The notes below the pieces were generated by a model. The model made no database searches. It was not told the origin of the DNA and worked only from the letters and a program-made list of their open reading frames with translations. A program made the position numbers and the translations under genes. From contig JAIXMP010000018.1 in the NCBI GenBank assembly GCA_025677815.1, positions 62,001 to 126,000 on the forward strand: a stretch of 64,000 nt of DNA, written 5' to 3'. How positions within the stretch are numbered: the first letter of the stretch is position 1; every line of letters begins with the position of its first letter. The DNA comes from Phascolomyces articulosus (taxonomy: Eukaryota; Mucoromycota; Mucoromycetes; Mucorales; Lichtheimiaceae). Shown here one piece after another: positions 12,247 through 24,711 of this stretch.

Positions 12247-13386
12247 TTTGTAAAGTTCGAAGAAAAAAAAAAGAGGTGAATGAAAATGGGGGAATAGAGG
12301 ATCTGTTTCGGTTTGTAATTCAACTTTTTTTAAGCTCGTTCGAATAACTGCTTTTGGATCCGAGAACTTTGAAAGAGAGGGGGGGAAAGAAGAAAGAAGG
12401 GTAAGAAAAAAGAGAGGGTGTATATATGTCGTCTGTGATTCAGGTCTGGTTTTGGTAATATATATAGATATATATATATATATAAATGGGGTTTTACCTC
12501 TTTTTTTTTTTTCAATGAATAAATGAACTCAACACAAGTTCCAACAACACAATGTTAAATGCAAGTCGGATCAAGAAGAACAAGTCAATGTTTTTATTGT
12601 TGATTTGGTTGTTGCTTTTCTCTTTTTTTTTAAAACGGGTTAAAAAAAAGGGAGAAAGAAAAAAAAGAGGAAATAAAATAAAAAGAGGCAGAAATATGCT
12701 TTCGTTTTTAGCTGCTTTATGTCATTGGTCTGCCCCCGCTTTTTTTTCCAGCACGGCTGAAGCAATATGGTATCACAACATTCACAATCCAAAATCTTTT
12801 TGTGTTTTAGAGTCACGTTCAATTGGAATCAAAATAAACGAACATTTAATGGGATTCAATTATAAATAGAAATATCATATATATCTATAGCTTATAATTA
12901 AAATAGAATAAATCCTATAAACAATAGAAATGTCACTTTTTTATCCATGGAAGCAATTAAATATGCATATGCTTGGCATCATCATCAAGTTCTTTCTATC
13001 AAGCAACAAAAGTAATGGATGCTTATCAGAAAAAGATTATTGAATGAGTCAATAAAGTTACCTACCGTCTTTTAATCCATTGTTATTCAGCAAGTAAACC
13101 AATTTATGATCTAGGCTAAAAACTTTGGATACTGTTCAATCATGACACTAAATTTGTCTGAAAAAAAGTGTCAATTGTAAAAGGCAAGGCATATATAACA
13201 AACACTGTATATATGAAACTTATTATTACTATCAAAATGTGAAGCATGAAATCGAGTACCAAAACTGACGAGTTGAACCCTGGAAAGCCTCGTTTCAAGT
13301 GGCGCATCAAATTTTCGTTGAATTGATAAACATTTTTTTTTTGGCATTTCCTTTTTTTTTTTTTCCTTCAATAACAACAAAAAAAA
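12247..13386. other. Intergenic region between divergent GSK-3 and bL36m genes
   Basis: This is the shared upstream region of two divergent genes. It contains purine- and pyrimidine-rich runs near 12330-12420 and A/T-rich short frames. A 22-codon ATG frame near 12948 (MEAIKYAYAWHHH) looks mildly coding-like but is too short to support. I see no conserved regulatory motif that I would name. Confidence 0.5.
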
Positions 13387-13614
13387 ATGTCATTCCTCGC
13401 ACAATTCTCTCGTACATTATTTCAACAAGCACGACAACCTGCTACATTCACAACACCCACCGCATCCACCCATGCTACATTGCAACTTGTGAGAACCATG
13501 AAGGTTCGATCGTCCGTCAAGAAAATTTGTGATGGTTGTACTACTGTTCGACGACGCGGAAAACTTTTCGTCACTTGCAACAAGAACAAGAAGCATAAGC
13601 AACGTCAAGGATAA
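13387..13614 (+). CDS. RTC6: Mitochondrial large-subunit ribosomal protein bL36m
   Basis: This 75-residue single-exon protein combines an N-terminal mitochondrial presequence ([17 protein letters not shown], Arg and hydroxylated residues, no acidic residues) with a complete bacterial-type L36 domain beginning at [14 protein letters not shown]. The zinc-ribbon ligands are all present, with two Cys in CDGC, one in VTC and a His in KNKKH. bL36 is the smallest protein of the large subunit and sits near the GTPase-associated centre. The presequence length matches fungal homologues (yeast Rtc6). The 3' flank is followed within about 370 bases by the convergent WDR6 gene. Confidence 0.93.
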   Translation: MSFLAQFSRTLFQQARQPATFTTPTASTHATLQLVRTMKVRSSVKKICDGCTTVRRRGKLFVTCNKNKKHKQRQG

Positions 13615-13984
13615 ATGAACAATGTCAACATTACCATGCATACACATTCTTTCTCCCTCTTTTTATAAACAATAATGAAGCGTTATTCATCATTTCTTTT
13701 TTTTATTTTATTTTATTTTATTTTACATTGTACATAATATATATCAACACACCCACTCTTTTTGTATCTGGTTCAAATAATAAAAGCAATTTCTTTTTTG
13801 ACTAAGAAGTACAGCAACGATTTTTTTCTTCTTTTTCTTCTTTTTTTATATGTAAAAATGGTAGGATGATTGTTATTACACAAACTGGAGGATAATGGTA
13901 ATATGGTAATTAGAAACAAAAAATGAATGTAAATTAATTTATAGAATGGATAGGTTGTTTTATAATTCTTTATCTACAAGCTTT
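13615..13984. other. Short convergent intergenic region (bL36m / WDR6)
   Basis: This T-rich interval lies between the stop codons of two convergent genes and holds their 3' ends. AATAAT/AATAAA-like polyadenylation words occur near 13670 and 13775. I see no other feature. Confidence 0.6.
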
Positions 13985-16900
13985 TTATGATGAAAGTGGA
14001 ATCTTGAAACTTTCAAATCCAATACCGGAAATAGCAGTATGTGTGGCATCACTAATTAAAAGAATAATATCATCCAATGGTTAGAGTTTTTTCTTTGTAA
14101 CAAATATATATATATAAATGTGATAACATACCCATATTCAATCGTATCCATGGTGGAAGGATCAGGTACATCCACAAATGTGGCGTCTATCAAGTCTAAA
14201 GTAACACCATCCAAACCCATGTCATTAATAGCCCACAAATTCAATCGTTGATCCGTGGATGTTGAAAGTACTGCATTGCTATTTTGAATGAGGCATGTTC
14301 CTAGCATAAAAAGAAAAATATATAGGATTAACGTTAATACCCAAATACAGATTCTCTACCATCCATTTGATTATTTTACCTGTCACCGAAGATGCATGGG
14401 CATCTAAAATGGAACAGTGTTTTCCACAAGGTACAATCTTGTCTTTTGAAGGAAGGTCAAATTTAGCTGCTACAAGTGCATTATCTTCACCTCCTGTAAC
14501 AATCACTAGGGAATGATCTGCAAAAAAGGGAAAAAAAAGAAAAGAAAATGGATCGGGTCGGATGAATAATTTGAATTGTGTTTTCTTTTAATACATAGTA
14601 AAACAAATTGGTGATGATAATTTACCTTTTTCATTGAAAGCAACTTGGAGACAGTTGATACCAGATTGGTGTGGTTGGTAAGAATAGAATGGCTCATCAA
14701 ATTTAGCTGCTGTTCGTGTAGGATCCGCTTCCAATCCAGCGACATCTTGAATACATTCGTGTAATTCTTCACTAATATCCCATACAGCTACACTATAAAA
14801 AAGAGCCTTTTATTTGAGCAAAAAATATTAATCCCCTTTCATATAACATACCGTCCATCCGTTGCACCAGTAAAGAATAAAACGCGGTCTTGCTCCCCAG
14901 GAATCACTACATGATCGATTTGCAATAAACATCTTCTATGCCATGATCCATCAGCAACAAGCGAGAATTGTCGTGTTTTTTCATTGAATAACCAAATCTA
15001 TAAAAAAAAATGACGTTAATTTCTGAAAGACATCCGTTCATGATAACAAGCTTAATTTTTGTTCTTACTCGAACTGTCGAATCGGAATAACCAACACCCA
15101 CTAAGTGCAATCCTTGCTCTGGGTTGATGGCATATACTGTAATATCCATAATACGTGTTTCAATGACTTGACTATCGTTATCATGTTAAGGATTGGGAAG
15201 GTTAATATAGACTGAATAGATGATATGCGAACTATCTAAAAAATGGTTACCTTACTGCAGGACAAACAGCCCATTCTAAACAATTGAGATATAGTAAATC
15301 TCCTTCCTTCATATTGGGAGGCATCGACACTTCAAGTTTCCAACACCATAATTCCTCTCTGGCTCCACTCGTAAACAAGAGTGTATCGATACCTATATAA
15401 ATAGTCAATACAGGTATGCTCTATCTTTTTACCAGTATTATGAAATACCCACCTTTACTCGTATCGATGGATTTGATAACAGATGTATGTTTCCGAACAC
15501 TTGAAAGAGTAGCAAATTTGCTGTTGGATGATGGGATATCTATTATCAAAAAATAGTGTTATTAGGTGTTAACCAACAATAACTTGTCAAGAATAATAGC
15601 TTTTGTTGAATATCCAATGACTCACATTGATGGAACTTGAGAACAGTATCTTCACCAGCAGATGCGAAGACCAGAGGGAAAGAAGGATCATCAGTTATTG
15701 TGGAGTCTATTAGAAAATAAGATCAAATTAGTACAAAATTCAAACCAAGGCCTATCATGTATAGGTCAGATGATTTGTATCATACTTAGGTATCGGATGG
15801 CTCGAACATCACGACCATGGAAGTTATCCTTGTTTAATAAAAAGAATATTTATTAATCTTGATCGGTACATATTAATAATCAATTAAAAGACACTTTACC
15901 TGGATCACTGTACTACTGAATCCGCCATTAGCTGATGATTCGTTACGGAAATAGGCATAAAGCTAATAGGAACAAAAAATGCGTTATTTCTCAGGTTTCC
16001 CCCTTACTTTTGTAATATTATTTATACTTACATGTTCCTTTCTAACAAATGTAAAAGTGGCCAAATTCAACTTTATATCGACTGCTTTGAATTGCCAACG
16101 ACGATGAGCGCCACCACATGCAATAGAAACCAACTATATATCCAAAGGTACATAAAAATAAATGAATCAACCGACAGGTTCCCAAAAAGCATCACAACAG
16201 AGCCGCCTTTTTTTTTCTTACTTCAAAAGTTTTGGTTTCGTTATAAACAAAGAATCGTTTACGATAGAAACCCAAGAGTAATAACTCATCATCAATCCAG
16301 AGTGCACCTTCAAGCCAACCTTTGGTGACTTTATTACGGTATACTTTTTCCAATTTCCATCTTGATGTTTCAATCATGGTATCTCCTTGACTAGCAATAC
16401 CCAATTTGGTCACCTGGGGTGTCTCATCGTCTGCGCTATCATGACTACAACTATCATCTTCTTCTTGATCGTTCTTGCTTTTGCTATTCCGTACAAGTCT
16501 ATATTGAATATAACAACCATCGCGGCCTGTTGTCCAGAAATTGACTTCTTGATCTGTTTGGCTCTTGAGAGTCACACAACTAATGGCTTGACGCCCATGC
16601 GATCTTCGAAGTTGCATTAAGGGTTTGATGGATACAGATTCAGAACCATCCTGATAATTTTCTGATGAGAGAGATGGAAATTCGTAAATAATAAGTGCCC
16701 CTTCACGTGAACCGCATATTAAAATTCTTGTTTCTTCGACTAATTTCATGGATAACATGGTTGTTCGTTCGACAGGTTCACCAAGTTTATAAAGTGTTTG
16801 AAATACAGGCTAAATAATTCAACATATATAGATTAATACTTTTTTTTTTCGGATTGCATGAATTTGTCACACTTCTATTTTAATCTATGGAGTTGTGTTT

Positions 16901-19230
16901 CATGTATAGTTTTGATTTTCATACCTTCGTTCGATTACTAATATCAAATCTATGTAATAATATCGATTCACCAAAACCAATGGATATAATATAGAAAACA
17001 TTTGAATCTGAATAAAATAAAAAGGAGAGAGGGAAAGCCCGCGTTTCAATATGAGATATACAAAGTTCAAGTTATATCATAAAATTACAATACATACCGT
17101 GAGAGGTTTCAATGAACATTTCAAATATTTTGGGTCCATGTACTTTAAGTTTGATAGGCTAATCCATCATTCGTATATCAGTAAAACTTTATATCTTTAG
17201 AATTTAGAGAAACATCAATAACGATAGTAAAAAAAAGGCTAAGGCTTACCTCAAATGCAGATTCTGTACTGACAAGCAATAAATGACCTTCAATACTTCC
17301 AACAATAACAATACGTCCACAAGGGGATTGAGACATCATGGCATATTTTTTGAAACCTGGATCACTGTATAGGACAGACCATTCCCCTAACTGATTTCCT
17401 TTTAAAATACGTCTTTTGTTTTTTTTACAAAATTCAAGTGAGTTAGGAGGTTGCTGCTGTTTCTAATATCTCTAGTGTTGTTATTATATAATAAGACTAG
17501 ATAGATACCCTTCACTACTACATGCTACAATTGTGTTGATATCGGTAAGACAAAAGTTACGGAAAGTTTCTGGTATACTTGGTGAAGTAGTGGGTAATTC
17601 CATGGCTGTCAAATCATCTTCTGATTCTATATATGCGGTACCAACCAGATAAACAAAGTTAGAGTAGAGTCACGCATTAAGTACTCAAGTGCTGATCGGT
17701 CAAACAATACTTTACCAATATTATTGTTCTTGATGGATACAAATGACCATAATCGAATACCCGAATCTTGACCGCCTGTGGCAACAATCTTATGTTCCGG
17801 ACTCACAGCACAACTCCATACATTTTTACCAATATGACCTTCCCAACAGGCTAAACAATCACCATCTTCATCTCCTTCTCCCTTGGCCATTAACGTATTT
17901 TTCCAAACACGACATGTAGCATCCTAATAAATAAAACAAGGATAAGTTTACTACAAATTTTCTCCTTCATCTGGGAATATTTTACCTCGGATATACTAAT
18001 TAAATATCGATCCACGAATTGACAATCCCAAACACGAGCTGTGTGGCCAAAGATGACCAATGGATTTTCTCTAAGATAAGAAAAACGATATGCATGAGTG
18101 AAAAATTCTTGAATATATATACTAAAAATAATGTATTTTTTACCGTTCTCCTTGCAAAGGCCATATACGAATGGTTCGGTCATCTGAAACACTTGCCAAC
18201 ATACTACCATCTGGACTAAATCGTACACCAAAAATTACACCTTCATGACCAGTAAAACGATGGGACACAATACCATCTCCTTCTTCATCTCTATCCATTA
18301 CTTTCCATACATGGACTTCATTGAAAACTGTGCCTGAAGCCATCGTTAAATCTTCTCTTGTATTGCCATAAAATCTAGCCGAGTATCTGTTTTATAAAAA
18401 ACCATGGTCATTAATATCTCCCACCTTTCAAATCATACCATCACAAATGATGCTACCAAAATAAAATAGTCAATTACAATATACATCGAACTTGACATTG
18501 TACACGATCCACACGTTCAGCGCTAACTTCATTCACAAGTTTATATATTTCGACTTGATTATGTGCAAATGCTAATGCAAACTAATATGTCACAACGTTT
18601 TCCTTTTTTTAGTTTTCTATCTAACATTTCCATATGATCACCATGATCTTCCATCTCTAAATATATAAAATATCGTTACCTCGCCAGAATCCAACCAACA
18701 CATATCCATAATCCAATCAGCGAATTGATAAGCATGGCCTAAGGAAATACTAATGTATATGTATAAAAAGCGTTTAATGATACAATACAACTCAGATCCG
18801 TCTAATCCATTATGATATGAAACCTTACCTTGCTTGATTTTCGGATGTTGCAGTAACATGAATGAGACGCATCGTTTTTGATCCATAGATGGAATAATAT
18901 TTACAAGTCTCGGTACTTTCCTTTTCAACTAAAATTCATCATGATATATCACAATCAATACAATACAATAAAACCAAGAATTTTTCTCTCAAAAAAAATA
19001 TCAATTTATTTACCAGGAACAATACGATGTATACGATTGGCAGGTAATGCATGCTCACATACTAGAAGTGCTCCTGTATGGACATTGTATATTTTTAAAT
19101 AAGGTCCGTGACCCACCAATAATAAGGTTTCGTTAAAAAAATAAAGTGATGTAACAATGCCAGCATATATATCTTTATGTAATGAAGACTGTCGTTTTCC
19201 GTGAGTCGTTGTCGTCGTCGTCAGCATCAT
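13985..19230 (-). CDS. WDR6: WDR6/Rtt10 (Trm734) homologue, large WD40 protein, many exons
   Basis: A multi-propeller WD40 protein. Its yeast relative Rtt10/Trm734 is the partner of Trm7 in 2'-O-methylation of tRNA wobble position 34. The first exon (19230-19014) encodes a Thr-rich start and [20 protein letters not shown], the characteristic WDR6 N-terminus. Further exons near 18928-18829, 18739-18678, 18580-18490, 18390-18144, 18068-17985, 17926-17718, 16758-16216 and onward encode WD repeats, including [14 protein letters not shown] with [10 protein letters not shown], and [12 protein letters not shown]. The last exons encode [25 protein letters not shown] and a final GIGFESFKI segment ending at 13985. 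This tail matches the VPD-containing C-terminus of animal WDR6. I count roughly 17-20 exons and have not fixed every boundary. The gene runs head to head with valyl-tRNA synthetase. Confidence 0.88.
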
Positions 19231-19680
19231 GGAACCATTGCAACTTCTTTTTTAGTACATTACACTTTTCAATAATAACGTTTCTTTTTTCTTTGTATTC
19301 AATGTATAAATAATACCTCATTATGAGTCAGAATGGAATGACTCATTGTGTGTCAAATGTTTAAAAATAAGAGTATGACCCGTGGCGTTATCTCTCTCCC
19401 CCCAACTATTAGAAAAAAAGTTGTCAATTTTGGTTTCTAATAGTAGTAGAAATGCATGAACCCGCAACACGGAAATTGGATTTTGGGGGTGAATGGAAAA
19501 TGACAGTGAATTCTAGGTGGCTTGGTGATTGCAAAAGGGCGGCGGTGGTTAGGACTCCAGGTGACAGTTGATGCCAATACATTTTTATCCCACACTTGTG
19601 TCGAAAAAGTCCCTTTTTTTTTGGCGACATATAAAAAACCCCGTCTTTTTTTGTATTCCATAAGCTTTTTTTTGTAAACT
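19231..19680. promoter_or_regulatory. Divergent promoter of WDR6 and valyl-tRNA synthetase
   Basis: The two start codons are 450 bases apart on opposite strands, so this interval must contain both core promoters. A T-rich/A-rich block lies next to the ValRS start. An in-frame TAA directly before the ValRS ATG closes off a longer N-terminus from this exon. Two bZIP-type sites are annotated separately. Confidence 0.7.
19323..19346. promoter_or_regulatory. Pair of Gcn4/AP-1-type bZIP sites
   Basis: ATGAGTCA at 19323-19330 and a full palindromic ATGACTCAT at 19338-19346 lie 15 bases apart, start to start. The second is the optimal Gcn4 (Cpc1/CpcA) site of general amino acid control. They are about 95-115 bases upstream of the WDR6 ATG and about 340 upstream of the ValRS ATG. 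Binding and regulation are inference. Single TGASTCA cores also occur elsewhere in the window, for example near 15628 and 27264, but not in pairs that I noticed. Confidence 0.6.
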
Positions 19681-22551
19681 ATGCCTGAAGAAAAGAAGGA
19701 AAACGTGCCTCCAGTTACTCCTACTGATGCTGATGCCGCCGCCGCTGCTGCTGCAAAGAAGGCTAAAAATGAGGCCAAGAACGAAGAAAAACGTCGTGCG
19801 AAACTTGCCAAATTCGAAGCAAAGAAAGCCAAGGTAAAAATGAAATTCAGATCGAAAACAAACATTGACGAATAGGCACATTGTTTCTTTTTTTTTTTTG
19901 TATCGCTCAACATGGAATGAATTATTATCATTATTATTTTATTGCATAATAAACAGTTAGAAGCAGATAAAAAGAAGGCCGCTGAAAGTGGAACCAGTGA
20001 AAAGAAAAAGAAGAAGGCTGCAAAGGCTGAACAGCCTGTCTTTGTGAACAAGACCCCAGAGGGTGAAAAGAAGGGTAATGGAAGGAGGAAACAAATTGAA
20101 GTGTGGGAAAATGTGGATGGTATCGCCGATTTGGATAGATAGATATATAGAGATCAAGAAAGACGGAATAGGATGCAATGACGCGTGTTTTTGGACTTCG
20201 GGATCTAATATTCTATATTATACTAGATATGTCTGAACCTATGGCTGGTACTTATGATCCTCGTGCCGTCGAATCTGCTTGGTATCATTGGTGGGTCAAG
20301 CAAGGTTACTTTGAACCTGAATTGACTGAAGATGGTAAGATCAAGCCTGAAGGTCTTTTTGTCGTTCCTGCACCACCACCTAATGTCACTGGTTCGCTTC
20401 ATATTGGTCACGCTTTGACTGTGGCTATTCAAGATGCTCTTGTCCGATGGTAAAATGTTTTGTTTCTTCCCTTTCCCCCCTCTTTTTCCCTTTTTGATCA
20501 ACTTATCAAAGATAAATATGCCTAACGATAGATATCAATCAATAGGAACCGTATGTTGGGTAAGACAGTTTTGTTCAACCCAGGTACTGATCATGCTGGT
20601 ATTTCTTGTCAATCGGTTGTCGAAAAGAAGCTTTGGAATGAACAAAAGAAAACACGTCATGACTTTGGTCGTGAAGCATTCATTGAACAAGTCTGGCAAT
20701 GGAAAGAAAAGTATGGTCATCGAATTCACGAACAATTCTATCGTCTTGGTGCTTCCTATGATTGGAACAGAGTTGCTTTCACTATGGATCCTGTATGTTT
20801 GCATCAATAATGTTTTTTTCTTTTGGGAAAGGATGGATGGGAAATGGTATATCATTAATGAAAGGATCAAATGACATATCTATATATAGAAACTCTCAAA
20901 AGCTGTGCGTGAAACCTTTGTCCGTTTACATCAAGAAGGTACCATCTATCGTGCCAACCGTCTTGTCAACTGGTGTGTTCGTTTGAACACTGCCTTGTCC
21001 AACCTTGAAGTCGAAAACAAGGAATTGGCCGGCCGTATTTTGTTGAGTGTGCCTGGTTATGAAGCCAACGAAAAGTTCGAATTTGGTGTCTTGAACGAAT
21101 TTGCTTACCAAATCGAAAACTCGGACGAACGTTTGGTCGTTGCTACCACCCGTATTGAAACCATGTTGGGCGATACTGCCATTGCTGTTCATCCTGAAGA
21201 TCCTCGTTACAAGCATTTGCATGGCAAATTTGCTGTGCATCCTTTCTTGGATCGTCGCATTCCTATTGTTACCGATGATGTCGCTGTTGATATGGAATTC
21301 GGTACTGGTGCTGTCAAGATCACCCCTGCTCACGATTTCAACGATTATGAAGTTGGCAAGCGTCATAACCTTGAATTTATTAACATTCTGAATGATGATG
21401 GTACTTTTAACGATGCTGCTGGTCCTTACAATGGTATGAAGCGTTTCCATGTTCGCAAGCAAATTGTCGAAGATTTGAAGGCCAAGGGCTTGTTTGTGGA
21501 TGTCAAGGATAATCCAATGACTGTGCCTGTGTGCTCCAAGTCTGGTGATGTGATTGAACCTATCATGAAGCCTCAATGGTGGGTCAACTGTAAGCCCATG
21601 GCCGATGAAGCCATCAAAGCTGTCAAGGATGGTAAATTGAAGATTGCTCCCAAGGTTTCGGAAGCCGATTGGTTCCGTTGGTTAGGTAACACTCAAGATT
21701 GGTGTATCTCTCGTCAATTATGGTGGGGTCATCGTGTCCCTGCTTACTATGTCAAGTTCGAAGGTGAAACTGATGCCGATTATTCTGAAAATGATCGTTG
21801 GGTTAGTGGTCAAGATGATGCCGCTGCTCAATTGGAAGCCGAAAAGAAATTCCCTGGTAAGAAGTTTACTTTGGAGCAAGATCCTGACGTGCTTGATACT
21901 TGGTTCTCTTCTGGTTTATGGCCATTCTCTCTTATGGGCTGGCCTGATAAGGTAAATGATCATTTCAAACGATAAAAACTCATTCTACTCTGAAAGCAAG
22001 CGCTTATTAACATTTCAAAAAAAAATGTATCTATTGATAGACCAATGATATGGAAAAATTCTATCCTGCTGCCTTATTAGAAACTGGTTGGGATATTTTG
22101 TTCTTCTGGGTCGCACGTATGGTGATGCTTGGTATTAAATTGACAGGTCAAGTGCCTTTCTCTGAAGTGTTCTGTCACGCCATGATTCGTGATGCTCACG
22201 GTCGTAAAATGTCCAAGTCTTTGGGTAACGTCATTGATCCTGTGGATGTCATTGAAGGTATCGCTTTGGAAGGTTTACATTCTAAATTGTACGAAGGCAA
22301 CTTGGATCCTCGTGAAATTGAAAAGGCCAAGGCAGGTCAAAAGGCAGATTATCCCAAGGGTATCCCTCAATGTGGTACTGATGCTTTACGTTTTGCTCTT
22401 TGTGCTTACACCACTGGTGGTCGTGATATCAACTTGGATATCTTGCGTGTTGAAGGCTACCGTAAGTTCTGTAATAAGATTTGGAACGCTACACGATTTG
22501 CCATGATGAAGTTGGGTGATGACTTTAAGCCTAACCCTGATGCCAAGGTAA

Positions 22552-22582
<31 letters not shown>

Positions 22583-23408
22583 TGGTTTTGTTTTGAATTG
22601 GGAAAAAGTAAAATGATGATCACTAAAATCTACCAATATGTATATTTATATATATATATATAGCCAACAGGTAATGAATCTTTGGCTGATAAATGGGTCC
22701 TTTCCAAATTGAATGCAGCTGCACGCGATACCAACAAGGCTCTTGCTGAACGTAACTTTATGGCTGCTACATCTGCCGTCCATCAATTCTGGTTGTATGA
22801 TTTGTGTGATGTCTATATTGTAAGTGATCCTCAAAATCCCGCCTTCATATAAGAGAAAGAATAGCATCGTATTAACCACCTAATGTATATAATTTTATTA
22901 GGAAATTATCAAACCTCTCTGTGATTCCACTGATGAATCCATGGCTAAGCAAAAGCGTGCTGCTCAGGATACCTTGTATACTTGTTTGGAAGGTGGATTG
23001 AAATTAATGCATCCTTTCATGCCATTCGTGACTGAAGAACTTTACCAACGATTGAACCGTCGTGCTAATGATAAGGTGGAATCTATTGTTAAGGCACATT
23101 ATCCTGTGGAAGAAGCTGATTATTCCTTCCCTGAAGCCGAAAAGAAATTTGATGATGTATTTGAAGTTATCAAGACTGTTCGTAGTATCGCTGTTCAATT
23201 CAATGTCAAGAAGGATGGTGTTGCTTATATTCATACCAATGATGCTGCATTGACTGATTTACTCAAGGAACAACAATTGGCTGTCAAGACTTTGTGTAAG
23301 GGTATTAAGGATTTAACTATCCTTGAAAGTGATGATAAACAAGAACCAGAAGGATGCAAGTCTGCATTAGGTTTGAAGGATAAGGTTACTGTATATCTTA
23401 AGGCTTAG
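19681..23408 (+). CDS. VAS1: Valyl-tRNA synthetase (class I), 8 exons
   Basis: Charges tRNA-Val with valine and edits mischarged threonine. Exons are 19681-19833, 19957-20074, 20227-20449, 20546-20792, 20890-21951, 22041-22547, 22664-22819 and 22902-23408; all phases close to 990 residues. An Ala/Lys-rich N-terminal extension (~1-90) precedes the catalytic core. Visible are the HIGH signature in [10 protein letters not shown], the conserved NPGTDHAGI, the editing domain with [14 protein letters not shown] and [29 protein letters not shown], and the KMSKS loop in [14 protein letters not shown], followed by the anticodon-binding helical domain and a C-terminal coiled tail. Codon use is more biased than in neighbours (GGT, AAG, GCT, ATC), as expected for high expression. 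No mitochondrial presequence is visible. Intron 6 carries an ATT microsatellite. Confidence 0.96.
22552..22581. repeat. ATT trinucleotide microsatellite inside a ValRS intron
   Basis: About ten ATT units sit just after the GTAAATT donor of the sixth ValRS intron. They extend the reading frame into Tyr codons, which misleads simple ORF calls. Confidence 0.9.
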
Positions 23409-23721
23409 ATTTAAATATTATAAAGAGATCTCTCACTCTCACTTAATAGTCTCTTTCTCTCTCCCCCAAAAAGTCCATCTACTACTAGGCACCTTTTCTC
23501 TCTTTCTCTGTCTCCTTGTCTTTTTTTTCAATGTAGTTATTAAAAAATAAATAAATGATTGGTTCGATTCACGTCATGAACTTTACTTTTTTGGTGAAGA
23601 AGCAGAAGTAGGGGGAATATGCCTTTTTTTCAAAAAAAAAAAAACTCAAAATTCTCCTTTTCCTTTTTTTCGTTTGACCAAAAAAAAAAAACACACCTAC
23701 CAACAAGCAGTGTTATTACTC

Positions 23722-23853
23722 ATGGATACAGGCACTTTGTTTCTATGGTTAGGCGGTTTACTTTTTACATACATGTTACTTCAATTACAAGGTTTATTTA
23801 AAAAACGTAAAAAATTAGCTCGTAATCTTCGACACCAATGGCACGATTTATAA
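23722..23853 (+). CDS. 43-residue single-pass membrane microprotein, function unknown
   Basis: An ATG frame below usual length limits encodes a short lumenal start (MDTGT), one hydrophobic segment (LFLWLGGLLFTYMLLQLQG, about residues 6-24) and a strongly basic tail (LFKKRKKLARNLRHQWHDL). This membrane-then-basic layout is typical of genuine eukaryotic microproteins such as small ER or mitochondrial membrane subunits and is unlikely to arise by chance. It lies about 310 bases after the ValRS stop on the same strand and is preceded by an A-rich leader. I do not recognise the family. It may carry further exons that I cannot see. Confidence 0.5.
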   Translation: MDTGTLFLWLGGLLFTYMLLQLQGLFKKRKKLARNLRHQWHDL

Positions 23854-24711
23854 ATGGGTAAGCATCATGGAACCAACCCCCATTCTCCTTTTTTTTTTTA
23901 ATTGTTATTTAATAAGTCCCCCATTGTGACATTTTTAAAATGACAAAAAATTACATGTATAACCGTTTAACCGTCAGTGATATTATGAAAAGAGAAAAAA
24001 AGGTGGAGTTTTCATTTTTATTTTATATGCAAACATTTCTGTCATTTGTGCATGATTTTATGTTGTCTAGAACCTTTTTTTATCATCCCACCAAACCAAA
24101 CCAAACCAAACCATTTCCACGTATATGCTATATATAAATCTGATTATGTTCTTGTATAAAATATAGAAAGAGATCTCCTTTTATCCATTTGCAGATAATA
24201 ACACATGGCTTATTTATACCGAATATGGGAAAATAAAAAAAAAAGAAAAGGAAGAAAATATGCGGCGTAAAAGGCTGTTGTCGTTATTAAATGACTTGAT
24301 TCTTTATTGTTCTTATTATAAAGAAGTTGTACCTTGTGATGATAAATATAATAATAATAATAATAACTATATCTTATTACAGGAAAAAAAAAGGGAGGAA
24401 AGGTCTATTTTATTTTTTTTTGGGGGGGGGAAGAGAGGAAAGGAAGAAGAAGAGAAGGAGGAGGAGGAGGAGGAGGAGGAGGAGGAAGATAAATATAAAT
24501 ATAGGGGGAGAGAGTGAGTGAGAAAGAGAATTATAAACAAAAAATAATAATCCTGTACCATCATTCTTCCTCTTCTTTCTGTTTCTTTACACTTTTATAT
24601 ATATTATACACATATACATCATATATCTCTTTTATTTGATACCCTTTCATTCATTCATCTTCTATCATACGTGTTCATATATAAAAACGCAATCAAAAGT
24701 ATCTTATATTC
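23854..24711. other. Intergenic region upstream of the TLDc gene
   Basis: This contains A/T runs, a CCAAA tandem stretch near 24092-24113, and a purine-rich GGA microsatellite at 24457-24487. A CT-rich leader lies before the TLDc start at 24712. The Glu/Lys-rich frames over the GGA tract are repeat artefacts. Confidence 0.6.
24457..24487. repeat. GGA trinucleotide microsatellite in a purine tract
   Basis: About ten GGA units are embedded in a longer all-purine stretch (about 24420-24490) upstream of the TLDc gene. Long polypurine tracts near promoters can form unusual DNA structures. That role here is inference. Confidence 0.85.

Noticed and set aside
12552..12869. 105-codon plus-strand frame between GSK-3 and bL36m
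   Set aside because: It has Lys- and Phe-rich noncoding composition, no domain, and starts inside a promoter region.
19437..20051. 204-codon minus-strand frame full of Phe, Ala and Ser
   Set aside because: It is the antisense shadow of the ValRS N-terminal Ala/Lys-rich exons.
20926..21576. 216-codon minus-strand frame
   Set aside because: It is antisense to the largest ValRS exon, whose frame carries the editing-domain motifs.
24260..24521. Glu/Lys-rich plus-strand frames
   Set aside because: They are translations of the GGA microsatellite and the purine tract.
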